From the NCBI GenBank assembly GCA_030761205.1, contig JAULJL010000027.1:18664501-18728500 (forward strand): a stretch of 64,000 nt of DNA. Direction: 5' to 3'. The first letter of the stretch is position 1, and each line of letters opens with the position of its first letter. The translations under genes and the position numbers were made by a program. The notes under the pieces were generated by a model. The model made no database searches and was not told the DNA's origin. It was given only the letters and a program-made list of their open reading frames with translations. The DNA is from Fremontodendron californicum. Taxonomy: Eukaryota > Streptophyta > Magnoliopsida > Malvales > Malvaceae. This document shows positions 1 through 10,097 of this stretch, piece after piece.

Positions 1-639
1 AATATCTTTATATTTTTTTATTGAAAACCATTATCTTTTTTTTTTGAAAACATTTAAAAGAAATGAATATGTATATGCATGAAAATAAAAATGGAAATAA
101 TAATGCATGAACATAGTATATGCTAAATAATATGACCAAACAATAACTAAATAAAAGCATAGGATATCATGAAATATTCCAAATCATATAATAAACCATA
201 TAACATCAAAAATATAAATCAAAATAATAACAATATCATAGAAATTATTATAACAAGAATCACATATTATATAAAATGCATGAACATAAAAATGCAATGC
301 ATGAAATGTATTTTTTCCTTTAATTAAGGAAATCCGTATATCTAAAAAGATATCCGGCTACCTTAGGAAAATATGTCAAATTAAATATTCTAAAACCAAA
401 ATACTTTGTGATTGTTTGAAAACAATTTTGAAAAGTTTGAATTAACAATAAAAACTGGGCTAAAAATTTTTAAATGGCTCTAATTTCCTAAGTTTAAAAA
501 AATCTAGACTTGACTCTCCTTAACCCGGGACTTGAAAAACCATTTTTAGAGTTTAAAAAGGCTTAGAAATTATCCTAAGTCAGTAGCTAACCCTCCTAAT
601 CAGCCCACTCTAAGTAAATTAACCAAAACAGAAAATTGG

Positions 640-1065
640 TTTTTCTTTAAATTCAATTCTGACTCCACTGTCCAGTTTTAATCCACGATTTTTTACCCTA
701 TTTTTAAAACTTCCAAAAATTCTGAAAAAAATACTGGAGACTCAAGACATATAAAACTACACGAAAAAAAATTGGCTTAAGTTTCTGATCAAAGATGAAT
801 TCCCAGAAAAATCAGAGATCTACGAGTTTTTGGAGGAGAAAAAACTGCTTTGTTTTTCTTTAAATTCAATTCTGACTCCACTGTCCAGTTTTAATCCACG
901 ATTTTTTCACCCTATTTTAAAAATTCCAAAATTTCTAAAAAAAATACTGGAGACTCAGGACATATAAAACTATATGAGAAAAAATTGGCTTAATTTTCTG
1001 ATCAAAGATGAATTCCCAGAAAAATCAGAGATCTACGAGGTTTGGAGGAGAAAAAAAAAAAACTG
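640..1065. repeat. 213-bp tandem duplication in F1 LTR
   Basis: A segment beginning tttttctttaaattcaattc occurs at about 640 and again at about 853, giving two adjacent copies of roughly 213 bp with small differences. The paralogous LTR (F2, about 44915-45130) has one copy, so the duplication arose in F1 or was lost in F2. Confidence 0.8.
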
Positions 1066-1175
1066 CTTTGCCAACACATTTTTTTTTTGCCTTTGATAAA
1101 ATCATTTAAAAACCAAAGTAAAAATATTTGAAACTCATAAAATGACTTGAAAGCAGTAGCTAGGACTTTTTGAAG

Positions 1176-1180
1176 GTTAG
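1176..1180. repeat. Target-site duplication of element A (gttag, left)
   Basis: gttag directly precedes the LTR start and is repeated at 10098-10102 after the LTR end. The paralogous uninterrupted site in F2 (45232-45236) has one gttag, which confirms that this is a duplication made by insertion. Confidence 0.93.
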
Positions 1181-1826
1181 TGATAACTCGTATAATTATA
1201 TAGTTTTTAGTTATGTTTTATTATTGTTTTGTGTCAAATACGAGTTATTATTGTTTAGTCTAATTGTGTTTATGATCTTTTATATTTTTATGTAATTTGG
1301 TGTTTTTCACAAGTTTCTTTGAGTGATTTCAGATTACTAGAATTAAGGGCAAATCCAGTTCAGTTCCAGTTCCGACACCTTTTGCCATATCAGCTATATC
1401 TCGAGTTTCACTGAAGCAATAAGGCTGAAATTTTAACCATGCAAAGCTAAGAGGCATATCTATCTTTTTTCATGTTTTACACTTCTTGAAACTTAGTCGT
1501 TTTCCCTAGCGAAATCGACCATCAAGTTGGCTGATGTGCAATGACGTCTGTGCTGACCTGTTTTCATATTTTGCCCATATCTTCTTATCCACATCAGTAA
1601 ATGAGCTGATTCCAACGGCTATGGATCAGTAACTGATAGGGGAACATTTTTCTAGAAGACCATGTGATCAGATCAGGCCTCCAAAATTGACAAAATCGAC
1701 CATCAAGTTGGCTGATCAAAATTGTCATACAATATGACGAAAATTGTTAGAAAAATGCACCCACCTATTATACCTACCTTTGAAATTTGTAAAGCTTGTC
1801 TCTTGTCATTTAGCCCTCCAAAATGT

Positions 1827-1836
1827 TTATAAATAG
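1827..1836 (+). promoter_or_regulatory. LTR promoter TATA box (element A)
   Basis: ttataaatag followed by agggcc. The equivalent in the 3' LTR is tataaatag at 8922-8930. Transcription would be expected to start roughly 30 bp downstream, which puts the U3/R border near 1860. That is just upstream of the point where the LTR changes from B/G-type to C-type. Confidence 0.7.
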
Positions 1837-2690
1837 AGGGCCTTGGATGATTGTAGAGGAGGATATTGTACATTGGTAGGATATTAGCCATTGTAATAAA
1901 ATTCTCTAAGTTTTCTTCTTCTTTCTTTTCTCTAGTTTTCTTTTTCTTTATTTTCTTCTTCTTCTTTCTTTCTTTTATTTCCTTTTTAGATTCTCTTTAA
2001 TTTTATGTTTATGTTTACAATGCCTATGCTAGGCTAAACTTCTATTTGTTAAGGGTGATTTCAAAGCCCTAGACATGTTTTGTGATTGATTTTCAGATTC
2101 TATCTATCATTAATTTTCTATCAAAGTTGCTTATGTTCTTCTACAAGAATTGTTCATGATGTTGTCTTGATTTATTTAGGTGTACAACTAGATAGATCTT
2201 GATAATTATCTATTGCTAGTCTAGGAGTCTTGATCCGTGTAATTGTCTTGATTTCCTACTCATAAGTGGGAATTTGTGATTAATGATTATGGTCAAGTTT
2301 TCAATAATTGCAAAGTGGAACATAACTTAAGTTGAACAATCCGAGCTTATGTGTTTGTTGCTTAGATCAACCTATCTTTCTCATCATAAAGCTGCCATTA
2401 AATTGAATTTAGAGAGCTTATTCTAGGTTGTTTAATGGTTAGAGATTAAATAGAGAGCTTGTTCTATTTAACGACAAACTAAGGAAAGATTGGGATAACA
2501 GAGCTTGTTGTTATCTACGGTTGTTAACTTTGATAGTTGGTTGATATTGATAGATCTGAAATTGATTCTTAATGATGTCTAGTGGTGGAGAATGAAACCT
2601 TAACCATATTTTTCATATTTGATTCTTCTTACTTACTTGTTTTCTTACTTTTCTAGTTTATTTATTTTTAAAAGTATATTTATTTTTATT

Positions 2691-2835
2691 GGCTGGTTAT
2701 ACCGCCTAATTTGTATATTAACTTTGTTTTATTTTTATTGGCTGGTTATACCGCCTAATTTAGTATATATATTTTTATTGGCTGGTTATACCGCCTAATT
2801 TAGTATATATATTTTTATTGGCTGGTTATACCGCC
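2691..2835 (+). repeat. 40-bp tandem repeats in U5 of element A (4 units)
   Basis: The core ggctggttataccgcc occurs at 2691, 2740, 2780 and 2820 (spacings 49, 40, 40). The 3' LTR has three cores (9786, 9835, 9875). The same core lies in the leader behind the primer site in B (two copies) and G (three copies), outside their LTRs. Confidence 0.93.
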
Positions 2836-3048
2836 TTGCATCTTATTCTTATTATTTACTTTAGTTTAAATCTGGCTTCAAAAACCCCTTTTCTTTTATT
2901 GTTTTCTTTGAACGTAAGTCATAAACTAATAACTCATAGATTAAAACACAATCCCTGAGGACTCGACCCTTGCTAATCATTATACTTACAATTGATCTTT
3001 TTAGTGCAAGGTTAAATAAGATACACTCTTTTGGGTGCATCAAATTTT

Positions 3049-3065
3049 TGGCGCCGTTGCCGGGG
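3049..3065 (+). promoter_or_regulatory. Primer-binding site, tRNA-Asp type (element A)
   Basis: tggcgccgttgccgggg begins six bases after the LTR end and is the complement of the 3' end of plant tRNA-Asp (known Athila-type primer). The downstream context, ggattg followed by a t-rich leader, matches element C, not B or G, which have ggaggc. Confidence 0.9.
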
Positions 3066-3192
3066 ATTGTTTTTTTAGTTTATTTGTTACTTAGTTTATT
3101 CTTATTTTCAGTTCTAATGAGTTTTATTTTCTTATACATACGGGTTTTTCTTATCAAATTTTGAAAGAAAAAAAAAAGAAAAAAAAAAAACG

Positions 3193-4131
3193 ATGGAATT
3201 GAGCAATCTAACACTTGAAGAGTTGGTGGCATACATGAACATGGAGAATCAACAAGCCAAGCTCACCTCCCCAGTTCAACAATTGGCCATGGGAGGATGT
3301 CAAGGCCATCAAGTGTTCGAAGACCAACAGTATGATCATTACTCAAACACTTACCATGAGGGATGGTGGGATCATACTAATTATGGTTACTCGAAAAATT
3401 ACCAAGAAGTAAATCCTTATGCGAATTACACTCATCCATCTAGCTTCAATCAATCATGGTCTCAAGAACCAGATCTTCTTCAACCACCACATATGACTCA
3501 AAACTCAGGTACTTCTTTAGAAGATCTTCTCGATTCTCTTGTTACTAATACTTTGCAATTTCAACAGGAAACAAGGGCAAGCATCCAGAGTTTGGAAAAG
3601 TAAATGAGCCTATTGGCTAGTAGTATGGTGGAATTAGTAGCAGAAAGATCTCTAGCACTCCCTTCCCAAACGGTGATTAACCCAAAGGAGAATGCTACTA
3701 TTGTGACCTTGAGAAATGAGGAACAAGATGAGGATGAGACAAAACCAAAGATGGATTCACTTCTTGAGGATAATGAAGCCACCATTCAAATTGAGAGTAC
3801 TTTGACACCTCAGGTAGCTTTTAAGGTTCTTATTTCTACTAATGTTCCTTCTCCACTTTTTCCTAGCAGATTTGCAAAGTCCAAGAAGGAGGAACATGAA
3901 CAACAATTTTTGGAAACCTTAAACAGCTTGCTTGTGGATGCCATTAGACAAGTACCAAGATATGCACAATTCCTCAAAGAGCTATACCCCACCAAGAATG
4001 ATGAAATAATACGTGTGGGGGAGAATGCATTGGCTGTTTTGCAAAGAAAACTTCCTCCAAAACGCAAAAATCCGAGAAGTTTCATGTCTAAGCCAAAAGA
4101 TCCTAAAAAGCCAAGAAGGGGAATTGGCTAG
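3193..4131 (+). pseudogene. Athila-type Gag remnant (element A)
   Basis: Two consecutive frames (3193-3603 and 3604-4131) separated by one TAA. They match the C-terminal half of the Gag of element C: the aromatic NPYxN segment, NSGTSLEDLL, LPSQTVINPKENA and then FAKSKKEE. After that comes the stretch that leads into protease in C (VPRYAQFLKEL, LPPK). The N-terminal Gag domain and zinc knuckle are missing, and the sequence becomes non-coding where the protease core should start. It is more similar to the C-type Gag than to the B/G Gag, supporting the recombinant origin of A. Unlikely to work as Gag. Confidence 0.75.
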
Positions 4132-4580
4132 ACTGGAAACAATCAATCAAGTGCTAATTGGGGGAGGCAGCCTAATTAGTGAAAGCATTGCCAAACTGCC
4201 ATCCTCAGATTTGCTCTCTTTTTCTTTATCTTTTTCTTATGTTTCTTTGTTAATTGTGTTTAGTGTTTTTAAGTTCATTTAGGCTGCATAAGTTTATTTT
4301 GTTTAATAGTTCTTTTCACTTACTCATGATTCTTTCATTTGGGTTAATAGCATTACATTAATGACAATGTAAAAATTATGTGTGGGGGGAAGAATTTAGG
4401 ATTTTATTTAGAGTGTTTTGTTTTTGAGTCTTCTTATGCTGTTTTTCTTTCTGATCCTTGTTTTGAAAATAACTAGATGTAAATATAATTTTTATTTTTT
4501 TTACCCCGGTTAAATGGCGGATAACGGTACTCCGTGATTATTTAAATCGGTTCCATCAGCTACCCACAAAACTGATATTG
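4132..4580 (+). other. Non-coding junction between gag remnant and cargo (element A)
   Basis: No gene. It holds a gggaggc passage like the post-pol region of C, a degenerate hairpin plus gtgtgggggg tract near 4352-4390, and, from about 4440, sequence shared with B and G (ttctttctgatccttgttttg). The change from C-like to B/G-like sequence lies at a tgttttt-rich stretch near 4438-4446 and is read as the template-switch point. Confidence 0.6.
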
Positions 4581-4634
4581 TATATAAATTTCTCTTCCAA
4601 TTTCTCTTTCAATTTTTTTCATTTTTTTTTTCAG
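4581..4634 (+). promoter_or_regulatory. TATA-like box and 3' splice-site-like tract before CRP (element A)
   Basis: tatataaat at 4581-4589 is followed by a long pyrimidine tract ending ttttttcag at 4634, two bases before the ATG at 4636. It could be a sub-genomic promoter, a 3' splice acceptor for a spliced cargo mRNA, or both. Both elements are kept in B. In G the acceptor reads caag. Confidence 0.45.
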
Positions 4635-4635
4635 G

Positions 4636-5172
4636 ATGGATGATATTCTCACAAGATTGCAGAAACGATTTCCTCCTTTTCCTCGAAATATTTTACTGAA
4701 GCTTTACCAAGTTCGATTTGAAAGATTAAGAATGCTTATGCACAAAGGGATTCCTGGAGACATACGTTGGATAATTGAAGCCAAGGTACGTGAAGATGAA
4801 TATATTCCTGTTTTACATTTACCAGGTACAGGTAGAAGCACTTTTGCAAAGAAGCGACGAGCAAAGCGCATGAGTTCAAATTGCCACAAATGTGCACGAT
4901 GGACGTGTAACGGTAAATGTCGTTCAATTGGGATTCCGTCCTCTAATCGAGATGATAAAATTGAATTCATTAAGGATGGACTGAGTAAGGAGAATTTGGG
5001 TAATATCCAACTTTCTCTTGAGACGCATCCTAGTGGAGACGTACAAAGAGAAATTCTTGATTTATGGCCGCAATTCCAAAGGGAATGGCAACATCTTGGG
5101 AATCTGATGTTAAAAGACCCTGTTTGCCAGCTTGTAAGAAAACTGGATGGGAAGCATATCCTCGACTCATAG
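4636..5172 (+). CDS. Cysteine-rich basic cargo protein CRP, copy A (intact)
   Basis: A 178-residue frame without stops. Residues 64-78 hold GTGRS followed by a basic patch (AKKRRAKR). Next is a compact four-cysteine cluster, C83-x2-C86-x4-C91-x3-C95, that could bind zinc. The order GRS, then basic RRA, then Cys-x2-Cys is the pattern known from the cysteine-rich nucleic-acid-binding proteins of carlaviruses and relatives, which act in silencing suppression and transcription. That family link is inferred from the motif only. The flanking parts (helical N-terminus with LLKLYQVRFERLRML, Trp-rich C-terminus) are not recognised. All four cysteines are kept in A, B and G. The ATG is supported by its conserved context. 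It lies between a splice-site-like tract and the LOG gene. Confidence 0.72.
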   Translation: MDDILTRLQKRFPPFPRNILLKLYQVRFERLRMLMHKGIPGDIRWIIEAKVREDEYIPVLHLPGTGRSTFAKKRRAKRMSSNCHKCARWTCNGKCRSIGIPSSNRDDKIEFIKDGLSKENLGNIQLSLETHPSGDVQREILDLWPQFQREWQHLGNLMLKDPVCQLVRKLDGKHILDS

Positions 5173-5527
5173 AAGGCGTTTAAGCCGTTTCTGGACGTAA
5201 AACCAGAGGAAGATGTGAGCCACAATCACAACTACAATAAATGACTTAGCTTTTGGTTTGATTTGCAATAACTTCATTTTGGTTTAATTTACGTGTTGTT
5301 CGATTTGTGTAATTATTCTCTTTTTTTTTTTGTCTTTTACGGTTGATTTTTCTTCTCTTTTTGATTTTCTTACTAAAATCACGCAAAAATCTTTTGTTAG
5401 GTTAACATTTTCTTCTGACAGGTCAGATACACTTTCGGCGACATTATTACTCTTGTCTGATTCACTACTCAGTCCTCTATATATTACACTATGTACTCAT
5501 TCTCTCTCAGGCACTCGAAAAAAAAAA
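5173..5527 (+). other. Spacer between CRP and LOG (element A)
   Basis: About 355 bp, also present in B and G. It holds a TATA-like ctatatatt (5477-5485) and a pyrimidine-rich stretch ending ctctctcag at 5510, again like a 3' splice site, just ahead of LOG. In A the frame is open from about 5330 into LOG, but that frame has no ATG. Confidence 0.5.
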
Positions 5528-6175
5528 TTGGAAAGTACTTCGTCCCAGCGCATTAAAAAAAATTGTGTCTTTGGAGGTGCTTATCCAGGGAAAAATAACA
5601 TATTTGCTGATGAAGCCATAAGAGTTGGAGTAATACTTGCCCAACAAAAGATCCAGTTGATTTATGGAGGTGGTAGTACGGGTTTAATGGGAGCAGTCGC
5701 TACAGCAGCACACGCCGGAGGAAGTCCAGTTCTAGGAGTCGTGCCAAAACTATTCACAGTTTTTTGTGGACCTACCGTGGGTAAGGAAATACAAGTCTGG
5801 AGTATCCCTGAACGGATAACAATCATGTACCATTCTGCCGATGCATTCATTGCTTTACCAGGAGGTCTGGGTACATTGGAAGAAATAGCTTGCGTGGCTT
5901 CTTGGTCATCTTTGGTCACAAATAAGAAACCCATTGGTTTGCTTAATATTAATGGTTATTTTAATAATTTGCTTTCATATTTAGATAATGCTGTGGATAA
6001 TGGATTCATGTTTTCAGAGGCAAGGAGAACCATAATTTCTGCTACAACCATTGAAGATTTACTCAAAAAGATCCAAGCTTATGAGTGTTTATCTGCTACG
6101 GTTGTTTCGCAAATGCTCGGAAAAAGAAAAAGAGATATGGACGAGCAAGGAGTGGATTGCACTTTGTCTTTGTGA
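5528..6175 (+). pseudogene. LOG-like cytokinin-activating phosphoribohydrolase, copy A (start codon lost)
   Basis: The frame matches copy B along its whole length. It has the GGGSTGLMG loop and the PGGLGTLEE signature that define the LOG/lysine-decarboxylase-like fold. The ATG present in B and G is TTG here (5528-5530). The stop just upstream in B is changed (TGA to CGA), so the frame is continuous with the spacer, but no upstream ATG exists. It has roughly ten residue differences from copy B, including K for Q after VVP and a Cys in AYECLS. Initiation at TTG is possible but weak, so I treat it as probably non-functional. There are no introns, unlike plant LOG genes. Confidence 0.8.
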
Positions 6176-6343
6176 CATTATCTAACATTTTGCTTGTTGT
6201 GTCTCAGTTATAATAAGTGGTTAGCAACCTCTGCAGGTAATATCTCCTAAATTCTACCTTTAAAATTTGACATTGGGGACAATGTCATATTTTAGTAGGG
6301 GGTAAGGGACATATTTTGCTAATTTAAAAAAAAAAAAAAATAA

Positions 6344-6532
6344 GAAGTATTCATTCTGAACAAGGTCTGAGTAAGGGAGACTTGAGACATACCTTGTCAG
6401 TTTGATTTCTTCTTTTAAAAAAAAATAAAAAAATAAAAAAAAAAGTTTGTTGTGTTTTAAGCAATTTAGAAGTATTCATTCTGAACAAGGTCTGAGTAAG
6501 GGAGACTTGAGACATACCTTGTCAGTTTGATT
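6344..6532 (+). repeat. 64-bp direct repeat in 3' region (element A)
   Basis: Copies at 6344-6407 and 6469-6532, separated by an a-rich spacer. Each contains caaggtctg ... cataccttg, an imperfect stem. Element B has both copies (about 22410-22473 and 22519-22581). Element G has one (about 51960-52023), which suggests loss by recombination in G. Confidence 0.85.
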
Positions 6533-8238
6533 TTAATATTTTTATGTTTACTTGTTAATTTTTGTTTAGTATTTTAGGATTATTTAGGTTGCATGAGTTT
6601 GTTTTGTTTTGAGTCTTAGTTGTTCCTATTCTTATGTTATTAGTTCTTTTCTCTTACACATGATTCTTTCATTTGGGTTAATAGACTTACATTGAGGACA
6701 ATGTAAGAATTAAGTGTGTGGGGAATGATTTAGGATTTCTTTTATTTTTGTCTACTATTTTTTTTTATGAGTCTTTATTATTATTTTTAGTGTGTTTTAG
6801 TTCCTTTTCAATACTATGATGAGATATGAATTGCATAAGTCTAAAACAGATTTATTAGTGAGAAGATTTTCATGAGAATTGAACTTGATATCAATCGTTT
6901 TATGAGCCAATGTTAATATGATATGTTGATTGAGAAAGAAGCATGTTTAGACTTAATCTGACTTGTATAATCATCCTTGTGAGTTTTTGAGCCTATAATG
7001 ATTGATGCATTATACAAATCAATCTAATTTCTTTCTTGAGTGCTCTTATGATTACATGATTCTCTAGAACTTGCTTTAAACCGTTTGAGACTATATTGAT
7101 ACATGTGACAACATGAATATGATAGAGGCATTAGGATTATAACCAGAGCCAAACAGCCATCCATTATTAATGTTCCAAGAGAACACACCCTTAGTGAACC
7201 AATTTGAGCCTACATTGAATAAGCTATCTCTTTGGTAACCATAACTTGTCCCTAACCTAAATATACTTATATCTTTACCTTTGTTCCAAAGATGAATTAG
7301 CATGTTTTGAGACAAGTTGCAAAGACAAAGAAGATTTATTGAAAATTTGGGTTAGAAACAAGAAATAAGTGTGGGGGGAAAAGAAAGAAAAAAGTCAAGA
7401 GAAAAAGAAAGGGATCATTGTCAAATACATTCCCATATTAAAAAAAATAAATAAATAAAATCTTCTCTTGAACTTCTAGTTAAAGTAAAGAAAAAGATGT
7501 TACAAAGTTGGTTAGAATGATGCAAAGGCTCAACATGAATATTTAGCCTATGTTATTATGTGCTTTATAAGAGTTTTGAGAAGTTTTATTTGTATGATCT
7601 TTTTATGTCTCTAAACTTTATGAACTCTTTGGAACCTTTGTGATATCTTTATCCTTTTGTTCTTCAACCACATTACAAACCCCTTGGCCCCATTACAACC
7701 TTGATTAAAGACCTCTTAATTCATGAAGTTGTATGATCTAAATAGTGGAGAATAGGTGGACAAGCAAGAATATGGTAGAACTGTTTTCATGAGATTGATT
7801 GAGTGTAAACAATTCACCACTACTTTAAAGAGTGAAAATCATGAGGGTATCCCATGTGAGTAGTTGAGATTAAGTTTGAATATGCACTATTTTGATTGAA
7901 ATATGTTATGTTAATATTGGCTTAACTCAAACAATTTACATTCAAGCATGATTTTTTGTGAAATTCTTTAAGCTATTGATTAGTTTATAAGACTTGTTCA
8001 AAGATTGTCTCTAATTTGTATTGAAAGGATTAGGAGTAAATATTTTTAGTATATGTAGTTTATTTATATTTTAGTTTTTAAATGTTTGTGGGTATCGTTC
8101 TAGTAAACCCTCACGAGACTAAACTCGTCCACTAGGGACACCTAGGGGTTTAAAGGCTTGTGTCACATGCTAAGTGCCACCGTGATTTCCTACGAAAGTG
8201 GATTAGATTAGATTTTCTTATTTTATTTTTATTGAGTC

Positions 8239-8273
8239 GTTGCTAGGGACTAACAACAATCTAAGTGTGGGGG
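8239..8273 (+). promoter_or_regulatory. Hairpin and polypurine tract before 3' LTR (element A)
   Basis: gttgctag-gga-ctaacaac (8239-8257) forms an 8-bp stem with one mismatch. It is followed by aagtgtggggg (8263-8273), which ends two bases before the 3' LTR. The G-rich tract is the expected plus-strand primer. In B and G the stem is perfect (ctagcaac). Confidence 0.8.
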
Positions 8274-8275
8274 TG

Positions 8276-10097
8276 TGATAACTCGTATAATTATATAGTT
8301 TTTAGTTATGTTTTATTATTGTTTTGTGTCAAATACGAGTTATTATTGTTTAGTCTAATTGTGTTTATGATCTTTTATATTTTTATGTAATTTGGTATTT
8401 TTCACAAGTTTCTTTGAGTGATTTCAGATTACTAGAATTAAGGGCAAATCCAGTTCAGTTCCAGTTCCGACACCTTTTGCCATATCAGCTATATCTCGAG
8501 TTTCACTGAAGCAATAAGGCTGAAATTTTAACCGTGCAAAGTTAAGAGGCATATCTATCTTTTTCATGTTTTACACTTCTTGAAACAGAGTCGTTTTTCC
8601 TAGCGAAATCGACCATCAAGTTGGCTGATGTGCAATGACGTCTGTGCTGACCTGTTTTCGTATTTTGCCCATATCTTCTTATCCACATCAGCAAATGAGC
8701 TGATTCCAACGGCTATGGATCCGTAACTGATAGGGGAACATGTTTGTAGAAGACCATGTGATCAGATCAGGCCTCCAAAATTGACAAAATCGACCATCAA
8801 GTTGGCTGATCAAAATTGTCATACAATATGACGAAAATTGTTAGAAAAATGCACCCACCTATTATACCTACCTTTGAAATTTGTAAAGCTTGTCTCTTGT
8901 CATTTAGCCCTCCAAAATGTGTATAAATAGAGGGCCTTGGATGATTGTAGAGGAGGATATTGTACATTGGTAGGATATTAGCCATTGTAATAAAATTCTC
9001 TAAGTTTTCTTCTTCTTTCTTTTCTCTAGTTTTCTTTTTCTTTATTTTCTTCTTCTTCTTTCTTTCTTTTATTTCCTTTTTAGATTCTCTTTAATTTTAT
9101 GTTTATGTTTACAATGCCTATGCTAGGCTAAACTTCTATTTGGTTAAGGGTGATTTCAAAGCCCTAGACATGTTTTGTGATTGATTTTCAGATTCTATCT
9201 ATCATTAATTTTCTATCAAAGTTGCTTATGTTCTTCTACAAGAATTGTTCATGATGTTGTCTTGATTTATTTAGGTGTACAACTAGATAGATCTTGATAA
9301 TTATCTATTGCTAGTCTAGGAGTCTTGATCCGTGTAATTGTCTTGATTTCCTATTCATAAGTGGCAATTTGTGATTAATGATTATGGTCAAGTTTTCAAT
9401 AATTGCAAAGTGGAACATAACCTAAGTTGAACAATCCGAGCTTATGTGTTTGTTGCTTAGATCAACCTATCTTTCTCATCATAAAGCTGCCATTAAATTG
9501 AATTTAGAGAGCTTATTCTAGGTTGTTTAATGGTTAGAGATTAAATAGAGAGCTTGTTCTATTTAACGACAAACTAAGGAAAGATTGGGATAACAGAGCT
9601 TGTTGTTATCTACGGTTGTTAACTTTGATAGTTGGTTGATATTGATAGATCTGAAATTGATTCTTAATGATGTCTAGTGGTGGAGAATGAAACCTTAACC
9701 ATATTTTTCATATTTGATTCTTCTTACTTACTTGTTTTCTTACTTTTCTAGTTTATTTATTTTTAAAAGTATATTTATTTTTATTGGCTGGTTATACCGC
9801 CTAATTTGTATATTAACTTTGTTTTATTTTTATTGGCTGGTTATACCGCCTAATTTAGTATATATATTTTTATTGGCTGGTTATACCGCCTTGCATCTTA
9901 TTCTTATTATTTACTTTAGTTTAAATCTGGGTTCAAAAACCCCTTTTCTTTTATTGTTTTCTTTGAACGTAAGTTATAAACTAATAACTCATAGATTAAA
10001 ACACAATCCCTGAGGACTCGACCCTTGCTAATCATTATACTTACAATTGATCTTTTTAGTGCAAGGTTAAATAAGATACACTCTTTTGGGTGCATCA
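8276..10097 (+). repeat. 3' LTR of element A (1822 bp)
   Basis: Same start (tgataactcg) and end (tgcatca) as the 5' LTR, with scattered single-base differences and one fewer 40-bp unit. It carries a TATA box at 8922-8930 and tandem cores at 9786, 9835 and 9875. Followed by the right-hand target duplication gttag (10098-10102). Confidence 0.93.

Larger units (their letters stand above)
1..1180 (-). mobile_element. Tat/Ogre-type LTR, copy F1, left part
   Basis: AT-rich non-coding sequence that matches 43995-45236 closely along its whole length. The second copy belongs to a minus-strand Tat/Ogre element with a recognisable pol (F2), so this piece is read as the end-proximal part of the same LTR on the minus strand. 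Element A interrupts it at 1180/1181 and it resumes at 10098. Judging from F2, about 640 bp of the LTR lies beyond the left edge of the window. No credible gene is present. Confidence 0.75.
1181..3042 (+). repeat. 5' LTR of element A (1862 bp, chimeric)
   Basis: Starts tgataactcg and ends tgcatca. The first ~750 bp resembles the LTRs of B and G (same palindromic start, same tataaatagaggg promoter). The rest, from the tct-rich tract onward, resembles the C-type LTR (16986-18799), including the passage around tatgctaggctaaact. It is 40 bp longer than its partner at 8276-10097, which equals one tandem unit. Confidence 0.93.
6176..8275 (+). other. Non-coding 3' region of element A with hairpin/polypurine modules
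   Basis: No credible gene in 2.1 kb. It shares its layout with B (20683-22737) and G (51812-53746). It holds hairpins, each followed within about 5-15 bp by a G-rich tract: 6268-6287 then agtaggggg, 6686-6707 then aagtgtgtgggg, and 8239-8257 then the working tract at 8263. A further tract without an obvious hairpin lies near 7368-7380. It also holds the 64-bp direct repeat at 6344-6532. Confidence 0.75.
1181..10097 (+). mobile_element. Element A: recombinant LOG-carrying Athila-like LTR retrotransposon
   Basis: An 8.9-kb element with LTRs at 1181-3042 and 8276-10097, a tRNA-Asp primer site and a polypurine tract. Inside are a Gag remnant, an intact cysteine-rich cargo ORF and a LOG-like cargo ORF that has lost its ATG. 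No protease, reverse transcriptase, RNase H or integrase can be seen, so movement would need proteins from another element. U3, cargo and 3' region match elements B and G. U5, primer-site leader and the gag remnant match the C-type Athila family. The left switch lies in the pyrimidine-rich stretch at about 1925-1965 and the internal switch near 4440. This mosaic is best explained by one template switch during reverse transcription. Confidence 0.9.

Noticed and set aside
4704..5225. A 173-codon open frame antisense to CRP, seen in all three copies
   Set aside because: Mirror of the CRP frame. The sense frame has the cysteine and basic motifs and a good start context; the antisense has neither.
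5528..6175. LOG as an ordinary host gene next to transposons
   Set aside because: All three copies lie between the primer site and polypurine tract of elements with matching LTRs and target duplications, lack introns, and have the same neighbours.
7091..7315. A 74-codon minus-strand frame in the 3' region of A
   Set aside because: In the matching parts of B, G and C the frame is broken or altered, so the region is better read as non-coding.
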